Positions 39,949-47,875 of a stretch of DNA of 64,000 nucleotides are shown one piece after another (positions within the stretch are counted from its first letter, which is position 1; every line of letters starts with the position of its first letter). The stretch is from BOG-933 sp037147415 (GTDB lineage: Bacteria; Pseudomonadota; Alphaproteobacteria; Azospirillales; Azospirillaceae). Below the pieces are notes generated by a model. That model saw only the letters and a program-made list of their open reading frames with translations. It was not told the DNA's origin and did not search any database. The translations under genes were made by a program, and so were the position numbers. The DNA lies in NCBI GenBank assembly GCA_037147415.1, contig JBAWVF010000003.1, positions 1 through 64,000 of the forward strand, given 5' to 3'.

Positions 39949-40518
39949 TTACGAATTCGCCTCTTCGGCGGCCGCGGCCGCGGCGTCGGCGGCTTCTTCT
40001 GCGGCACGCTCTTCTGCGGCCAGTTCAGCGGCGGTAACCATGCCGCCACGTTGGGCTTGCAGCGCGGCTTCTTCCTTGGAGCGGGCAACGTTGACGGTTA
40101 CGCCGACGCTGACTTCCGGATGAAGAATGACCCGCACCTTGGATAGTCCGAGGGTTTTGATCGGCTGATCGATCGCCACCTGCCGGCGTTCGACCTTGTA
40201 GCCGGCTTCCTCCAGCGAATCGGAGATATCACGAGCACTGACCGAACCGTAAAGGATACCGGTGTCGCCGGCTTGGCGGGTGATGACCACCATCACGCCA
40301 TCCATTTTGGTCGATACATACTCGGCTTCTTTCCGCTGCTCCAGATTGAGCGCCTGGAGTGCCGCTTTCCTTGTTTCGAAATAAACAAGGTTCTCTTTGG
40401 TCGCGCGCATGGCCTTTTTTTGCGGCAACAGGAAGTTGCGCGCGTAGCCGGGACGCACTTTGACGACCTGGCCCATCTGGCCGAGCTTCTCGACCCGTTC
40501 CAACAGAATGATGTCCAT
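39949..40518 (-). CDS. rplI: 50S ribosomal protein L9
   Basis: L9 of the large ribosomal subunit, 189 residues from the ATG at 40518 (MDIILLERV); another ATG directly before it at 40521 overlaps the upstream stop as ATGA. The N-terminal domain signature GQVVKVRPGYARNFLLPQKK is present, and the C-terminal domain ends near residue 150. An alanine/glutamate-rich tail of about 35 residues (AAEERAAEEAADAAAAAAEE) extends beyond the usual length, a common alphaproteobacterial feature. Confidence 0.96.
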   Translation of the reverse strand: MDIILLERVEKLGQMGQVVKVRPGYARNFLLPQKKAMRATKENLVYFETRKAALQALNLEQRKEAEYVSTKMDGVMVVITRQAGDTGILYGSVSARDISDSLEEAGYKVERRQVAIDQPIKTLGLSKVRVILHPEVSVGVTVNVARSKEEAALQAQRGGMVTAAELAAEERAAEEAADAAAAAAEEANS

Positions 40519-41480
40519 CATGCCTCTCCCCGGTCGGGCGGTGCGGCGAGGAATTGCCGCCGCAGCCCGGCCCATTGCTCGATGATCCCCAGCCCGATCA
40601 CGGCGATCACCGGCCAGGCCAAAAACGTCAAAACCAGATAGAACACGGACAGGATGGCGGTCTTCGACCTTCGCGTTCCGGCGAAGGCATGCACCACCGC
40701 CAGCCCGGCGAAAAAGAACGGTACCGCCAGCACGATTGCAAGGTTGACCAGCGCGAAGCCGGCCTGCCCCCCGAGTCCGAAAGCACCGCCCAGAGTGACC
40801 GCCAGCACCAGCGGCGCCCATCCGGGAAGCTCCAAATCCACCATCCGGAGCGGCGGGCGAATCAGACGTTCGAATCGAGCCACCACTCCTTGAGCCAGCA
40901 GGCCGTTGACCATTATCCCGCCCAGCCAGGACACGACCACGATGCCCGGAAGCGCGGTGGCAACCAAGTTTGCGGCGGCCAGCCCCGACGGGTCGATCGC
41001 GGCAAGTTCCTTACCGGGAAACAGGGCGGTCAGCGACTCGACCAAAACCCCCTGAATCAACCCCCTCAGCCCGTCCTCGCCGCCGAACGCCATGCCGACA
41101 AGCACGACAACCAGGACGATCGCGCCGCCGAGACCGGTCAAGGCCACCAGCAGCAGACCGGGCGGGTACCACTCGAGGGTCTCGTCAGGGCGGCTTCGCG
41201 ACAGCAATCCCTGACGAACCAACAGCAGAACCGGTGCAACCGACAATAAAGCGAAAGTCCCGCCCAGCACCAAGCTGCCCGCGATCACGGTAACCGCGAT
41301 CACCGCCACTCCCGACGCCAGAGCCATAGCGGCCGTTCCGAACCCCAACCCCGCCACGAACAGAGGCAGCGGCGCCAGGTAAACCAGCACCATCCCGCCC
41401 CATGAACCGGTCAACACCGCAAGGTACAAGACAGCGGAGGTAAATCCGCAGCCGAGGGCGGCAAGCAGGGCGGGGGGCAC
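40518..41480 (-). CDS. DUF2232 family membrane protein
   Basis: A 320-residue integral membrane protein with about eight hydrophobic segments, for example MVLVYLAPLPLFVAGLGFG and VPFFFAGLAVVHAFAG. In alphaproteobacteria a DUF2232 (YybS-like) gene often sits between rpsR and rplI, as here. Its stop overlaps the rplI start region and it begins 30 bases after rpsR. Function is not known. Confidence 0.85.
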   Translation of the reverse strand: MPPALLAALGCGFTSAVLYLAVLTGSWGGMVLVYLAPLPLFVAGLGFGTAAMALASGVAVIAVTVIAGSLVLGGTFALLSVAPVLLLVRQGLLSRSRPDETLEWYPPGLLLVALTGLGGAIVLVVVLVGMAFGGEDGLRGLIQGVLVESLTALFPGKELAAIDPSGLAAANLVATALPGIVVVSWLGGIMVNGLLAQGVVARFERLIRPPLRMVDLELPGWAPLVLAVTLGGAFGLGGQAGFALVNLAIVLAVPFFFAGLAVVHAFAGTRRSKTAILSVFYLVLTFLAWPVIAVIGLGIIEQWAGLRRQFLAAPPDRGEA

Positions 41481-41510
41481 GGCTTGGGTTTCCTTTCGGT
41501 CCGTCGTTGC

Positions 41511-41828
41511 CTACTTTACCATGTAGGGTAACAGGGAAAGAAAGCGTGCCCGCTTAATCGCCTTGGCCAGCTCGCGCTGTTTTTTGGCGGAAACCGCGGT
41601 GATCCGACTCGGAACGATCTTGCCGCGTTCGGAAATAAACCGCGACAGCAGCTTGACGTCTTTGTAATCGATCGCCGGGGCATTGGCGCCCGAAAACGGG
41701 CAGGTTTTGCGCCGACGGAAAAACGGCCGGCGGGTTCCGCCCCCGCCCCCGCCACCGGCACCACCACCGCCGCCAGCACCACCGCCGCCGCCGCCCATAC
41801 GCGGGCCTGAAGAGCCGGAATTCATCAT
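41511..41828 (-). CDS. rpsR: 30S ribosomal protein S18 with a glycine-rich N-terminal extension
   Basis: The S18 core runs from about residue 34: RRKTCPFSG then IDYKDVKLLSRFISERGKI and ITAVSAKKQRELAKAIKRAR, all typical. Residues about 8-31 are an almost pure glycine run with a few alanines, not normal for S18. The start overlaps the rpsF stop by ATGA (41825-41828), which supports this beginning and hence the extension being translated. It is part of rpsF-rpsR-DUF2232-rplI. Confidence 0.95.
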   Translation of the reverse strand: MMNSGSSGPRMGGGGGGAGGGGGAGGGGGGGTRRPFFRRRKTCPFSGANAPAIDYKDVKLLSRFISERGKIVPSRITAVSAKKQRELAKAIKRARFLSLLPYMVK

Positions 41829-42295
41829 GACGGTTCTCCTTCGGGTTCACTACGCAGCGGACGGCGCGGACGATCACCGCGATCACCGCGATCGCCGTCA
41901 CCACGGCGGCCACGATCGCCGCGATCACCACGATCACCGCGGTCGCCACGATCCCCGCGTTCTCCGCGCTCGCCGCGGGCCTGCATCATCACCGATTGGC
42001 CGGGCTCAAGCGCCTCGATCCGAACGGTCATGAAGCGCAGCACGTCTTCGTTGATCGACATGTTGCGCTCCATCTCGGCGACCGCTGCGGGCGGTGCGTC
42101 GAGTTGGAACAGGATAAAGTGTCCCTTGCGGTTTTTCTTGATCTTGTAGGCGAGGGTCTTGAGCCCCCAATGTTCGGTCTTGGCAACCTGTCCGTCGGTA
42201 TTCTTTACGATACCGGCGAAAGTTTCCGCCAAGGCTTCGGCTTGTGCGGCCGAAATATCCTGGCGTGCAATAAACACGCATTCATAAAAAGCCAT
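41825..42295 (-). CDS. rpsF: 30S ribosomal protein S6 with an RGD-rich C-terminal tail
   Basis: The first about 95 residues are the S6 domain (MAFYECVFIARQDISAAQAE, WGLKTLAYKIKKNRKGHF, MNINED-like SINEDVLRFMTV). The remaining about 50 residues are a tail of repeated Arg-Gly-Asp/Glu triplets (GERGDRGDRGDRGDRG) ending in a short acidic end. Alphaproteobacterial S6 tails are often long and charged, but this one is very regular. It starts the ribosomal operon behind the promoter at 42430-42457. Confidence 0.96.
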   Translation of the reverse strand: MAFYECVFIARQDISAAQAEALAETFAGIVKNTDGQVAKTEHWGLKTLAYKIKKNRKGHFILFQLDAPPAAVAEMERNMSINEDVLRFMTVRIEALEPGQSVMMQARGERGERGDRGDRGDRGDRGDRGRRGDGDRGDRGDRPRRPLRSEPEGEPS

Positions 42296-42429
42296 CGGAC
42301 TCCCCTTGGCTGTTACATGGCCCGGCGCTGCTCTTGGAATTCTTCCGGGTGAATGGCCCGTAAGAAATCCCGATCAGCCGCCCGCGCCTAGCCGACGCCA
42401 CGACGTCGGCAAGGAGTTTGGAGCGCGGG

Positions 42430-42457
42430 ACTATACACGGCTGCTCCGGGATTTCAA
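42430..42457 (-). promoter_or_regulatory. Sigma-70-type promoter of the rpsF operon
   Basis: On the minus strand TTGAAA (42452-42457) and TATAGT (42430-42435) are 16 bases apart. The resulting leader of about 125 bases contains the hairpin CCGACG-N6-CGTCGG and could carry an S6:S18 autoregulatory site, which I cannot confirm. Confidence 0.7.
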
Positions 42458-42494
42458 GCCCGGATTCCGGGAAAAGACAGCAAGTCACGCTGCG

Positions 42495-42953
42495 TTACGC
42501 GACGTGGCCGGCATCGGAGTGAGTGAGCAGGGCATAGATGGCGTCGGCGCTGGTCGAACCACGCAGTTTCTCGCAGATGCTGTTATCGCGCAGCAACCGC
42601 GAGACCCTGGCAAGCGCCTTCAAGTGATCGGCGCCCGCCTGCTCGGGGGCGAGCAGCAGGAACATGAGGTCAACCGGCTGTTCGTCGATGGCGTCGAAAT
42701 CGATCGGCCGTTCAAGCCGCGCGAAGATGCCATAAACGCGGTCGAGGCTCGCCAGCTTCCCGTGGGGAATGGCGATGCCCTGACCGACACCGGTTGTGCC
42801 TAATCGCTCGCGTTCCAGCAGGACATCGAAAACCGCCCGTTCATGTTGACCGGTGAGTTCGGATGCCTTGCGGGCAAGCTCCTGCAGGGCCTGCTTTTTA
42901 CTTCCGGCTCGGAGGTTTGCGATGATGCTGGCAGGCGTGATGAGTTCAATCAT
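42495..42953 (-). CDS. ptsN: PTS IIA-like nitrogen regulatory protein (EIIA-Ntr)
   Basis: A 152-residue cytosolic regulator phosphorylated by the nitrogen PTS. The phospho-accepting histidine is in GQGIAIPHGKL near residue 66, and PVDLMFLLLAPEQAGADHLK is typical. It closes the rpoN-hpf-ptsN unit, starting 34 bases after hpf. In proteobacteria this trio links nitrogen and carbon status. Confidence 0.95.
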   Translation of the reverse strand: MIELITPASIIANLRAGSKKQALQELARKASELTGQHERAVFDVLLERERLGTTGVGQGIAIPHGKLASLDRVYGIFARLERPIDFDAIDEQPVDLMFLLLAPEQAGADHLKALARVSRLLRDNSICEKLRGSTSADAIYALLTHSDAGHVA

Positions 42954-42987
42954 GGCGGGCCGACATGGTTACCGGTCGGGCGCGGCA

Positions 42988-43599
42988 TCAGGCGCCGGGC
43001 CCGGCGCTGCCTTTTGGATCTACCCAACCGACGTTCCCGTCGGTGCGGCGATAGATCATGTTAAGGCCGCCGTGGGCGCGGTTACGGAACATCAGGGCCG
43101 ACAGCTCGGCCAGCTCCATCCGCATGACCGCCTCGCCGACGGTCAACAACTCGATGGAGGTGGTCATTTCGGCAACGACCAGCGGCTGATGGCCGGCTGT
43201 TCCGTCACCCTTGACCTCGAGAAGTTCCTGGTGCCCCTCCGGCTCGGCCTGGAGGATGTACTTCGCGGCCGTGACCGTCTGAGCGGCGGTGGCTTCGGCG
43301 TTGTTGTGGTGGTCCTTAAGCCGGCTTTTATAGCGGCTCAGGCGCTTGGCGATCTTGTCGCATGCGGTGTCGAACGACCGATACGGATCGTCGGTTTCGC
43401 TGAAGCTTTGCACCATGATGCCGCGGCCGACATGAACGGAGATGTCGGCTTTGAACAGGTGCGCTTCGCGCGAGAAGACGACGTTCGCTTCGATCGGCTT
43501 GCCGAAATACTTGCCGACCACGGCGCCGAGGCTCTCGGCAACATGGCTGCGCAAGGAATCACCGACGTCGAGCTGCTTGCCTTTAACGGAAAGATGCAT
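42988..43599 (-). CDS. hpf: Ribosome hibernation promoting factor, long form
   Basis: The 203-residue protein has the N-terminal S30AE domain (HLSVKGKQLDVGDSLRSHVA, about 1-105), a variable linker and the C-terminal dimerisation domain (MTTSIELLTVGEAVMRMELA then FRNRAHGGLNMIYRRTDGN). The long form makes 100S ribosome dimers in stationary phase. It has its own promoter-like element in the 205-base gap after rpoN and is followed closely by ptsN. Confidence 0.94.
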   Translation of the reverse strand: MHLSVKGKQLDVGDSLRSHVAESLGAVVGKYFGKPIEANVVFSREAHLFKADISVHVGRGIMVQSFSETDDPYRSFDTACDKIAKRLSRYKSRLKDHHNNAEATAAQTVTAAKYILQAEPEGHQELLEVKGDGTAGHQPLVVAEMTTSIELLTVGEAVMRMELAELSALMFRNRAHGGLNMIYRRTDGNVGWVDPKGSAGPGA

Positions 43600-43672
43600 G
43601 TCTGACTTTATCCGGACTTAATTCGGTCCGCCGAGTGTGGAAGATACGGCGCCGCACCCGGTGCGGACCTAA

Positions 43673-43702
43673 CAAGTAGTCGTGCGCGCCGCGATTTGTC
43701 AA
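43673..43702 (-). promoter_or_regulatory. Candidate sigma-70-type promoter of hpf
   Basis: On the minus strand TTGACA (43697-43702) and TACTTG (43673-43678) are separated by 18 bases. The -35 is perfect and the -10 weak. A palindrome CCGCACCGGGTGCGG lies just downstream in the leader. Confidence 0.5.
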
Positions 43703-43804
43703 GAAACGCCGTGGTCGCATCCGGCGACATTGATCCGGCCCGACCATGACCCGGGATCCGGCCGAACCCGCGGGGGGAACGGCTGATTTGTCGACTCCGG
43801 GAGT

Positions 43805-45334
43805 TCACAGACGAATGGACTTTTCACGGCGCCTCTGTACGGAAGAAGGGATACGTAAGGCTTCACGATATTTGGCTACTGTTCGCCTGGCAATGTCAAT
43901 CCCGTCGTTACGCAGAATTTCGACAATTTTGTCATCGGAAAGCACCGCATCGGCCGGTTCCGCCTCGACCAGTGTTTTGATTCGCTGTCGAACCGACTCG
44001 GCGGAATGGCCGGCGCCCCCGTCCGAGCCCTGAATCGTGGCGGTAAAAAAGTATTTCAGCTCGAAGATTCCGCGTGGCGTGACCATGAACTTGTTGGTGG
44101 TCACCCGGCTCACCGTCGATTCGTGCATCGAGATCGCTTCAGCGATATCTCGGAGAATCAAGGGTTTAAGGTGCTGGACTCCATGAAGGAAAAACGCATC
44201 CTGCTGGCGGACGATCTCGGTCGCGACCTTAAGGATGGTGGTGGCCCGTTGGTGCAGCGATTTGACCAGCCAGTTGGCGGTATTGAAGCGCTCGGTCAGG
44301 TAGTCGCGCTCGGCCTTGCTGCGCATGCCCTCACTGATTCGGGCGAAATAGCGCTGGTTGACCAGCACCCGGGGCAGGGTGTCGGGGTTCAGCTCGATAA
44401 ACCAGCCGCCGCCGGGTTGGGCACGCATCAGAATATCGGGGGTGACCGGTTGGGCCGGTGCATGATCGAAGGCCAGCGCCGGCTTTGGGTTGAGTTTGCG
44501 GATTTCCCCCAGCATGTCGGCGATGTCTTCGGCGTCGACTCCGCACACTTTGATCAGAGCCGGCAGGTTGCGCGCGGCCAACAGGTCGAGATGGTTGAGC
44601 AAAGTCTGCATCGCCGGGTCGAGTCGGTCCAGGTCGCGCAACTGGATCGCCAAGCATTCCTTAAGTGAGCGGGCGAAGATACCGGGCGGATCGAAGTGCT
44701 GAAGTACGGCCAACACCTGTTCGACCCGCTCGACCGTGCAGCCGAACTGCTCGGCGATTTCCCCGAGGTCGACGGTGAGGTACCCGGTTTCATCCAAAAG
44801 ATCGATCAGCGCTGTCCCGATCAGGCGGTCGGCGGGGTGGGCCAGATCGACATTGAGCTGCCCCGACAGGTGGTCGCGCAGTGAAATATCGCCCGTCAGC
44901 GTTTGTTCGAGATTGGGGTCGCTTTCATCGAAGCCGGATCGCCCGCCGTTGGCCGCCCACTGTCCAAGCGTTTCCCCGTCGCCCAGGCTGTTATCGGCGC
45001 TGCTGCCGCCGGTCCAGACATTCTCGAAGTCGGTATCGAGCGGGCCGTCCGCGGCACCGGGCAGGGTATCCGAAGTGGTCTGGTCCACGGTATCGCGGGT
45101 TCGAGTCGACTCGGGCGGCGGCGGCGGGTCCGCTTCGCCCCGCTCCGGGGGTTCGCCCTCACCGCTGCCGGCACCGTCGGCCCGTTCCAACAGGGGGTTT
45201 TGCTCGATTTCGTGGTCGATAAAGTCGGACAGTTCCATATTGGACAGTTGCAGCAGCTTGATCGCTTGCTGCAACTGGGGTGTCATCACCAGGGACTGGG
45301 ATTGTCGGAGGTCGAGTCGTTGCGAAAGCGCCAT
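43805..45334 (-). CDS. rpoN: RNA polymerase sigma-54 factor
   Basis: Sigma-54 recognises -24/-12 promoters and needs AAA+ activators. The 509-residue protein has the N-terminal activator-interacting region (QSQSLVMTPQLQQAIKLLQL then ELSDFIDHEIEQNPLLE), an acidic/proline linker (about 55-110), the core-binding domain and the C-terminal RpoN box ARRTVAKYREALRIPSS. It follows lptB by 25 bases, the conserved order. It should serve the promoter at 27106-27121 found in this same window. Confidence 0.97.
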   Translation of the reverse strand: MALSQRLDLRQSQSLVMTPQLQQAIKLLQLSNMELSDFIDHEIEQNPLLERADGAGSGEGEPPERGEADPPPPPESTRTRDTVDQTTSDTLPGAADGPLDTDFENVWTGGSSADNSLGDGETLGQWAANGGRSGFDESDPNLEQTLTGDISLRDHLSGQLNVDLAHPADRLIGTALIDLLDETGYLTVDLGEIAEQFGCTVERVEQVLAVLQHFDPPGIFARSLKECLAIQLRDLDRLDPAMQTLLNHLDLLAARNLPALIKVCGVDAEDIADMLGEIRKLNPKPALAFDHAPAQPVTPDILMRAQPGGGWFIELNPDTLPRVLVNQRYFARISEGMRSKAERDYLTERFNTANWLVKSLHQRATTILKVATEIVRQQDAFFLHGVQHLKPLILRDIAEAISMHESTVSRVTTNKFMVTPRGIFELKYFFTATIQGSDGGAGHSAESVRQRIKTLVEAEPADAVLSDDKIVEILRNDGIDIARRTVAKYREALRIPSSVQRRREKSIRL

Positions 45335-45359
45335 GGCTGCGGTGTGCCTCGGGAAGTCG

Positions 45360-46124
45360 CTACAGGCTGAATCTCTCGCCCAGATAGACGCGTCTTACAT
45401 CCTCATGGGCCACGATGTCGGCGGGCGTACCTTCCATCAGGACCATCCCCTCGTGCATGATATAGGCGCGGTCGACAATATCCAAGGTTTCCCGAACATT
45501 GTGGTCGGTGATTAATACGCCGATGCCCCGGTCGCGCAGATGGCTGATCAACTCGCGGATTTCATTGACGGCAATCGGGTCGATCCCGGCCAGCGGTTCG
45601 TCGAGCAGGATGAAGTGGGGCCGGGTGGCAAGCGCGCGGGCAATTTCGACTCGTCGGCGTTCGCCGCCGGACAAGGCCAGGGCCGGAGCCCGCCGGATAT
45701 GGGTAATGGAAAATTCGGCCAGCAATTCGTCGAGCATGGCCTCGCGCACGTCGTGGTCGCTTTCCACCACCTCCAGCACGGCGCGGATATTGTTCTCGAC
45801 CGACAGGCCGCGGAAAATCGAGGCCTCCTGTGGCAAATAGCCGATGCCCAGGCGGGCGCGCCGGTACATCGGCAGGGCGGTGATGTTCTGGCCGTCGAGA
45901 TAAATCGCACCGTAGTCGGCTGCAATCAGGCCGGTGATCATATAAAAGCAAGTGGTCTTGCCGGCGCCGTTCGGACCGAGCAAGCCGACCGCCTCGCCGC
46001 GCTGAACCGTGACGCTGACACTGCGCACGACCGGGCGCTGCTTGAAGCTTTTTCCCAAATTATGGGCGGACAAGCCATTGGCGAGGGCCGGCGGCGGGGC
46101 GGTATCGGGGCGGCGCTTGGTCAT
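45360..46124 (-). CDS. lptB: Lipopolysaccharide export ATPase
   Basis: ATPase of the LptB2FG machine that lifts lipopolysaccharide out of the inner membrane. The 254-residue protein has Walker A GPNGAGKTTCFY, signature LSGGERRRVEIARALA and Walker B FILLDEPLAGIDP. The start gives a slightly long proline/alanine-rich N-terminus. It lies between lptA and rpoN. Confidence 0.96.
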   Translation of the reverse strand: MTKRRPDTAPPPALANGLSAHNLGKSFKQRPVVRSVSVTVQRGEAVGLLGPNGAGKTTCFYMITGLIAADYGAIYLDGQNITALPMYRRARLGIGYLPQEASIFRGLSVENNIRAVLEVVESDHDVREAMLDELLAEFSITHIRRAPALALSGGERRRVEIARALATRPHFILLDEPLAGIDPIAVNEIRELISHLRDRGIGVLITDHNVRETLDIVDRAYIMHEGMVLMEGTPADIVAHEDVRRVYLGERFSL

Positions 46125-46152
46125 TGCGGGCTTGGTACTCTTGAAAGGCGGA

Positions 46153-47193
46153 TCATTTGCGGCCGGAAGCGGTGCCGGGAATCGGGGCGCCGGGAGTAGG
46201 GGCGCCGGGAGTAGGGGCGGGTTTCGCGCTTTGGTTATCGCTACGGGGAATCAGCAGGCCTTCGACCCGCTTGCCGGTACTCAGCACGCGGTTGACCTTG
46301 GTCTTCATGTTCATTTCGGCGGCGTCACCGTTGACCTGATCCTCGCCGCGGGTGATTTTGACGTTGCCGACCAGGACCGCAATCTCGGTCGGGGCCGAGT
46401 ACATCACGCGCTGACAGGTGGCAACGTCGGTCGGCGTCGTGATCAGAACATTGCCGATACCGTCCATCCGGTCGAGGTCCATGCCGCCGCCGCTCTCGCC
46501 GGGCAGGGTGCCGCCGGTCGCAGCCTTGCCCGCAGGCGGCGGCAGGGCCTTGCCCGCAGGCGGCGGCGGGGTTTTGCCGCCCTTACCGTCGGCCGGGGCG
46601 GCTTGCTTGAATTGGGCGACGATGGTGTCGGCTCTCATGCGGTTATCGTTACGGACCGCGATGGCGTCCCCTCGGGCGACGCCCAGCTTGGCGCCGTCAT
46701 AATATTCCAGCGAGTCGCGGGCGGTAATGATATCGGTCGGCGTAACCATCTTAAGGTTTTTGCCGGTGACGACGCCGACCTGTTTATCGTTGTCCCAAAC
46801 CCCGTGCTCGCCGAAGATGTCCCGCGATGGCGAGATGACATGAACATTACCTTCCGCGGTCATGCGGTAGACATCGTTGCCCTTGTCCTTGGTCTCTCGA
46901 TAATAGGCGGTCAACACGTCGCCGTGGATAATGGTGGTGCCACGGGTCGCGACGGCATTCCCGCGTGCGACATAGGCCTTTTGGTCCTGGTGCCATTCGA
47001 TAGCGTTATCGGCCTGCACATTCACCGGTCCGGTGCCTCCCCCCGGCGCGTTCGTGCCGGGCGCGGGGGCCGCTGCGGGAGCGGCGGGCTCGGCGGCATT
47101 CGCGACAAGATACGGTCCCGCAGCCAGCAGCGCGGTCAAAAGAACCGCGGGCAGGGCGGCGAATCGGCGATATGGAATCGGCTGTGCCATCAT
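46153..47193 (-). CDS. lptA: Lipopolysaccharide transport protein LptA, enlarged by a proline/glycine-rich insert
   Basis: LptA is the periplasmic bridge for lipopolysaccharide. A hydrophobic leader (ALPAVLLTALLAAGPYLV) is followed by the OstA-like beta-jellyroll: VNVQADNAIEWHQDQKAYVA, GNAVATRGTTIIHGDVLTAY, and a final strand set after the insert (EIAVLVGNVKITRGEDQVNG). At 346 residues it is about 150 longer than usual. The excess is an alanine-rich linker after the signal peptide, a PPPAGKA repeat insert at about 200-240, and a PTPGA-type repeat tail. The start overlaps lptC by ATGA. Confidence 0.9.
   Translation of the reverse strand: MMAQPIPYRRFAALPAVLLTALLAAGPYLVANAAEPAAPAAAPAPGTNAPGGGTGPVNVQADNAIEWHQDQKAYVARGNAVATRGTTIIHGDVLTAYYRETKDKGNDVYRMTAEGNVHVISPSRDIFGEHGVWDNDKQVGVVTGKNLKMVTPTDIITARDSLEYYDGAKLGVARGDAIAVRNDNRMRADTIVAQFKQAAPADGKGGKTPPPPAGKALPPPAGKAATGGTLPGESGGGMDLDRMDGIGNVLITTPTDVATCQRVMYSAPTEIAVLVGNVKITRGEDQVNGDAAEMNMKTKVNRVLSTGKRVEGLLIPRSDNQSAKPAPTPGAPTPGAPIPGTASGRK
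46186..46215. repeat. 15-bp tandem repeat in the lptA 3' end
   Basis: GGCGCCGGGAGTAGG occurs twice in tandem with a partial third copy. In frame it encodes repeated Pro-Thr-Pro-Gly-Ala units of the LptA tail. Confidence 0.85.
46523..46567. repeat. 24-bp-period repeat inside lptA
   Basis: A 21-base sequence (GCCTTGCCCGCAGGCGGCGG plus C) occurs at 46523-46543 and 46547-46567. It encodes two PPPAGKA-type units in the LptA insert, keeping the reading frame. Confidence 0.85.
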
Positions 47194-47873
47194 TTCGGAT
47201 TTCCCTTGGCGGCCGGGGCCGTTTTGCCGACGCCCCCGTTTTGCACGGCGGCCTTCGAGGACCGGGTAAAGGTTATGGTCTGGCCATGATCGGTGGCAAC
47301 AAAGCCCTCGGCACGAATTTCACCCGACGGCCCCTGGCCGACCACCTTGTGGTTGCCCCAGGCGTTTCCGGTCTTCGTGTCGATTTCGGCCTCGTCGGTG
47401 ACAAACTCGAAGCCGTCATCGCGCAAGACATGGACATTGTCCAGCATCAACAGGCGGGCATCGTCCTGATTATAGCGGCCGCGCTCGGACGAGATGGTGA
47501 GCCAGCTGCCATCGGCCCGAGTCATTTCGGCCTCGGGTTGGACGAGGTCGAGCAGCTGGGCCATGCCCGGAACCTCGGTCGCGCTTTTGGCAAGCATCGA
47601 GAACGGTAAATTCTGGCGATCATGGCTGAAATAGCGGGCATTGACCAGCGAGGTCTGGTTCTTGTCGATCTTGCCGGTGTTGTTCTGCATGCTCAGGCGC
47701 GGCCAGACGAAAATCAGCGAGATCATCAACGCCGCCAGGAGCGGCAGCCCGATTTTAAGCGCAAGGACGATCCGGCTGTGGCGTTTGCTGAGCGTCCGGT
47801 AGCCGGCATGCTCTTGCTGGCGCCGCAGCCAACCTGTTAAAGCCGCGCCGCGGCCGGACTCAGGCTTGCCCAT
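47190..47873 (-). CDS. lptC: Lipopolysaccharide export protein LptC
   Basis: A 227-residue bitopic inner-membrane protein that passes lipopolysaccharide to LptA. One membrane segment (about residues 33-53, IGLPLLAALMISLIFVWP) is followed by the periplasmic LptC/OstA-like domain (NARYFSHDRQNLPFSMLA, VTDEAEIDTKTGNAWGN). Its stop overlaps lptA as ATGA and its start lies 2 bases after kdsD. Confidence 0.9.
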   Translation of the reverse strand: MGKPESGRGAALTGWLRRQQEHAGYRTLSKRHSRIVLALKIGLPLLAALMISLIFVWPRLSMQNNTGKIDKNQTSLVNARYFSHDRQNLPFSMLAKSATEVPGMAQLLDLVQPEAEMTRADGSWLTISSERGRYNQDDARLLMLDNVHVLRDDGFEFVTDEAEIDTKTGNAWGNHKVVGQGPSGEIRAEGFVATDHGQTITFTRSSKAAVQNGGVGKTAPAAKGNPK

Positions 47874-47875
47874 GG

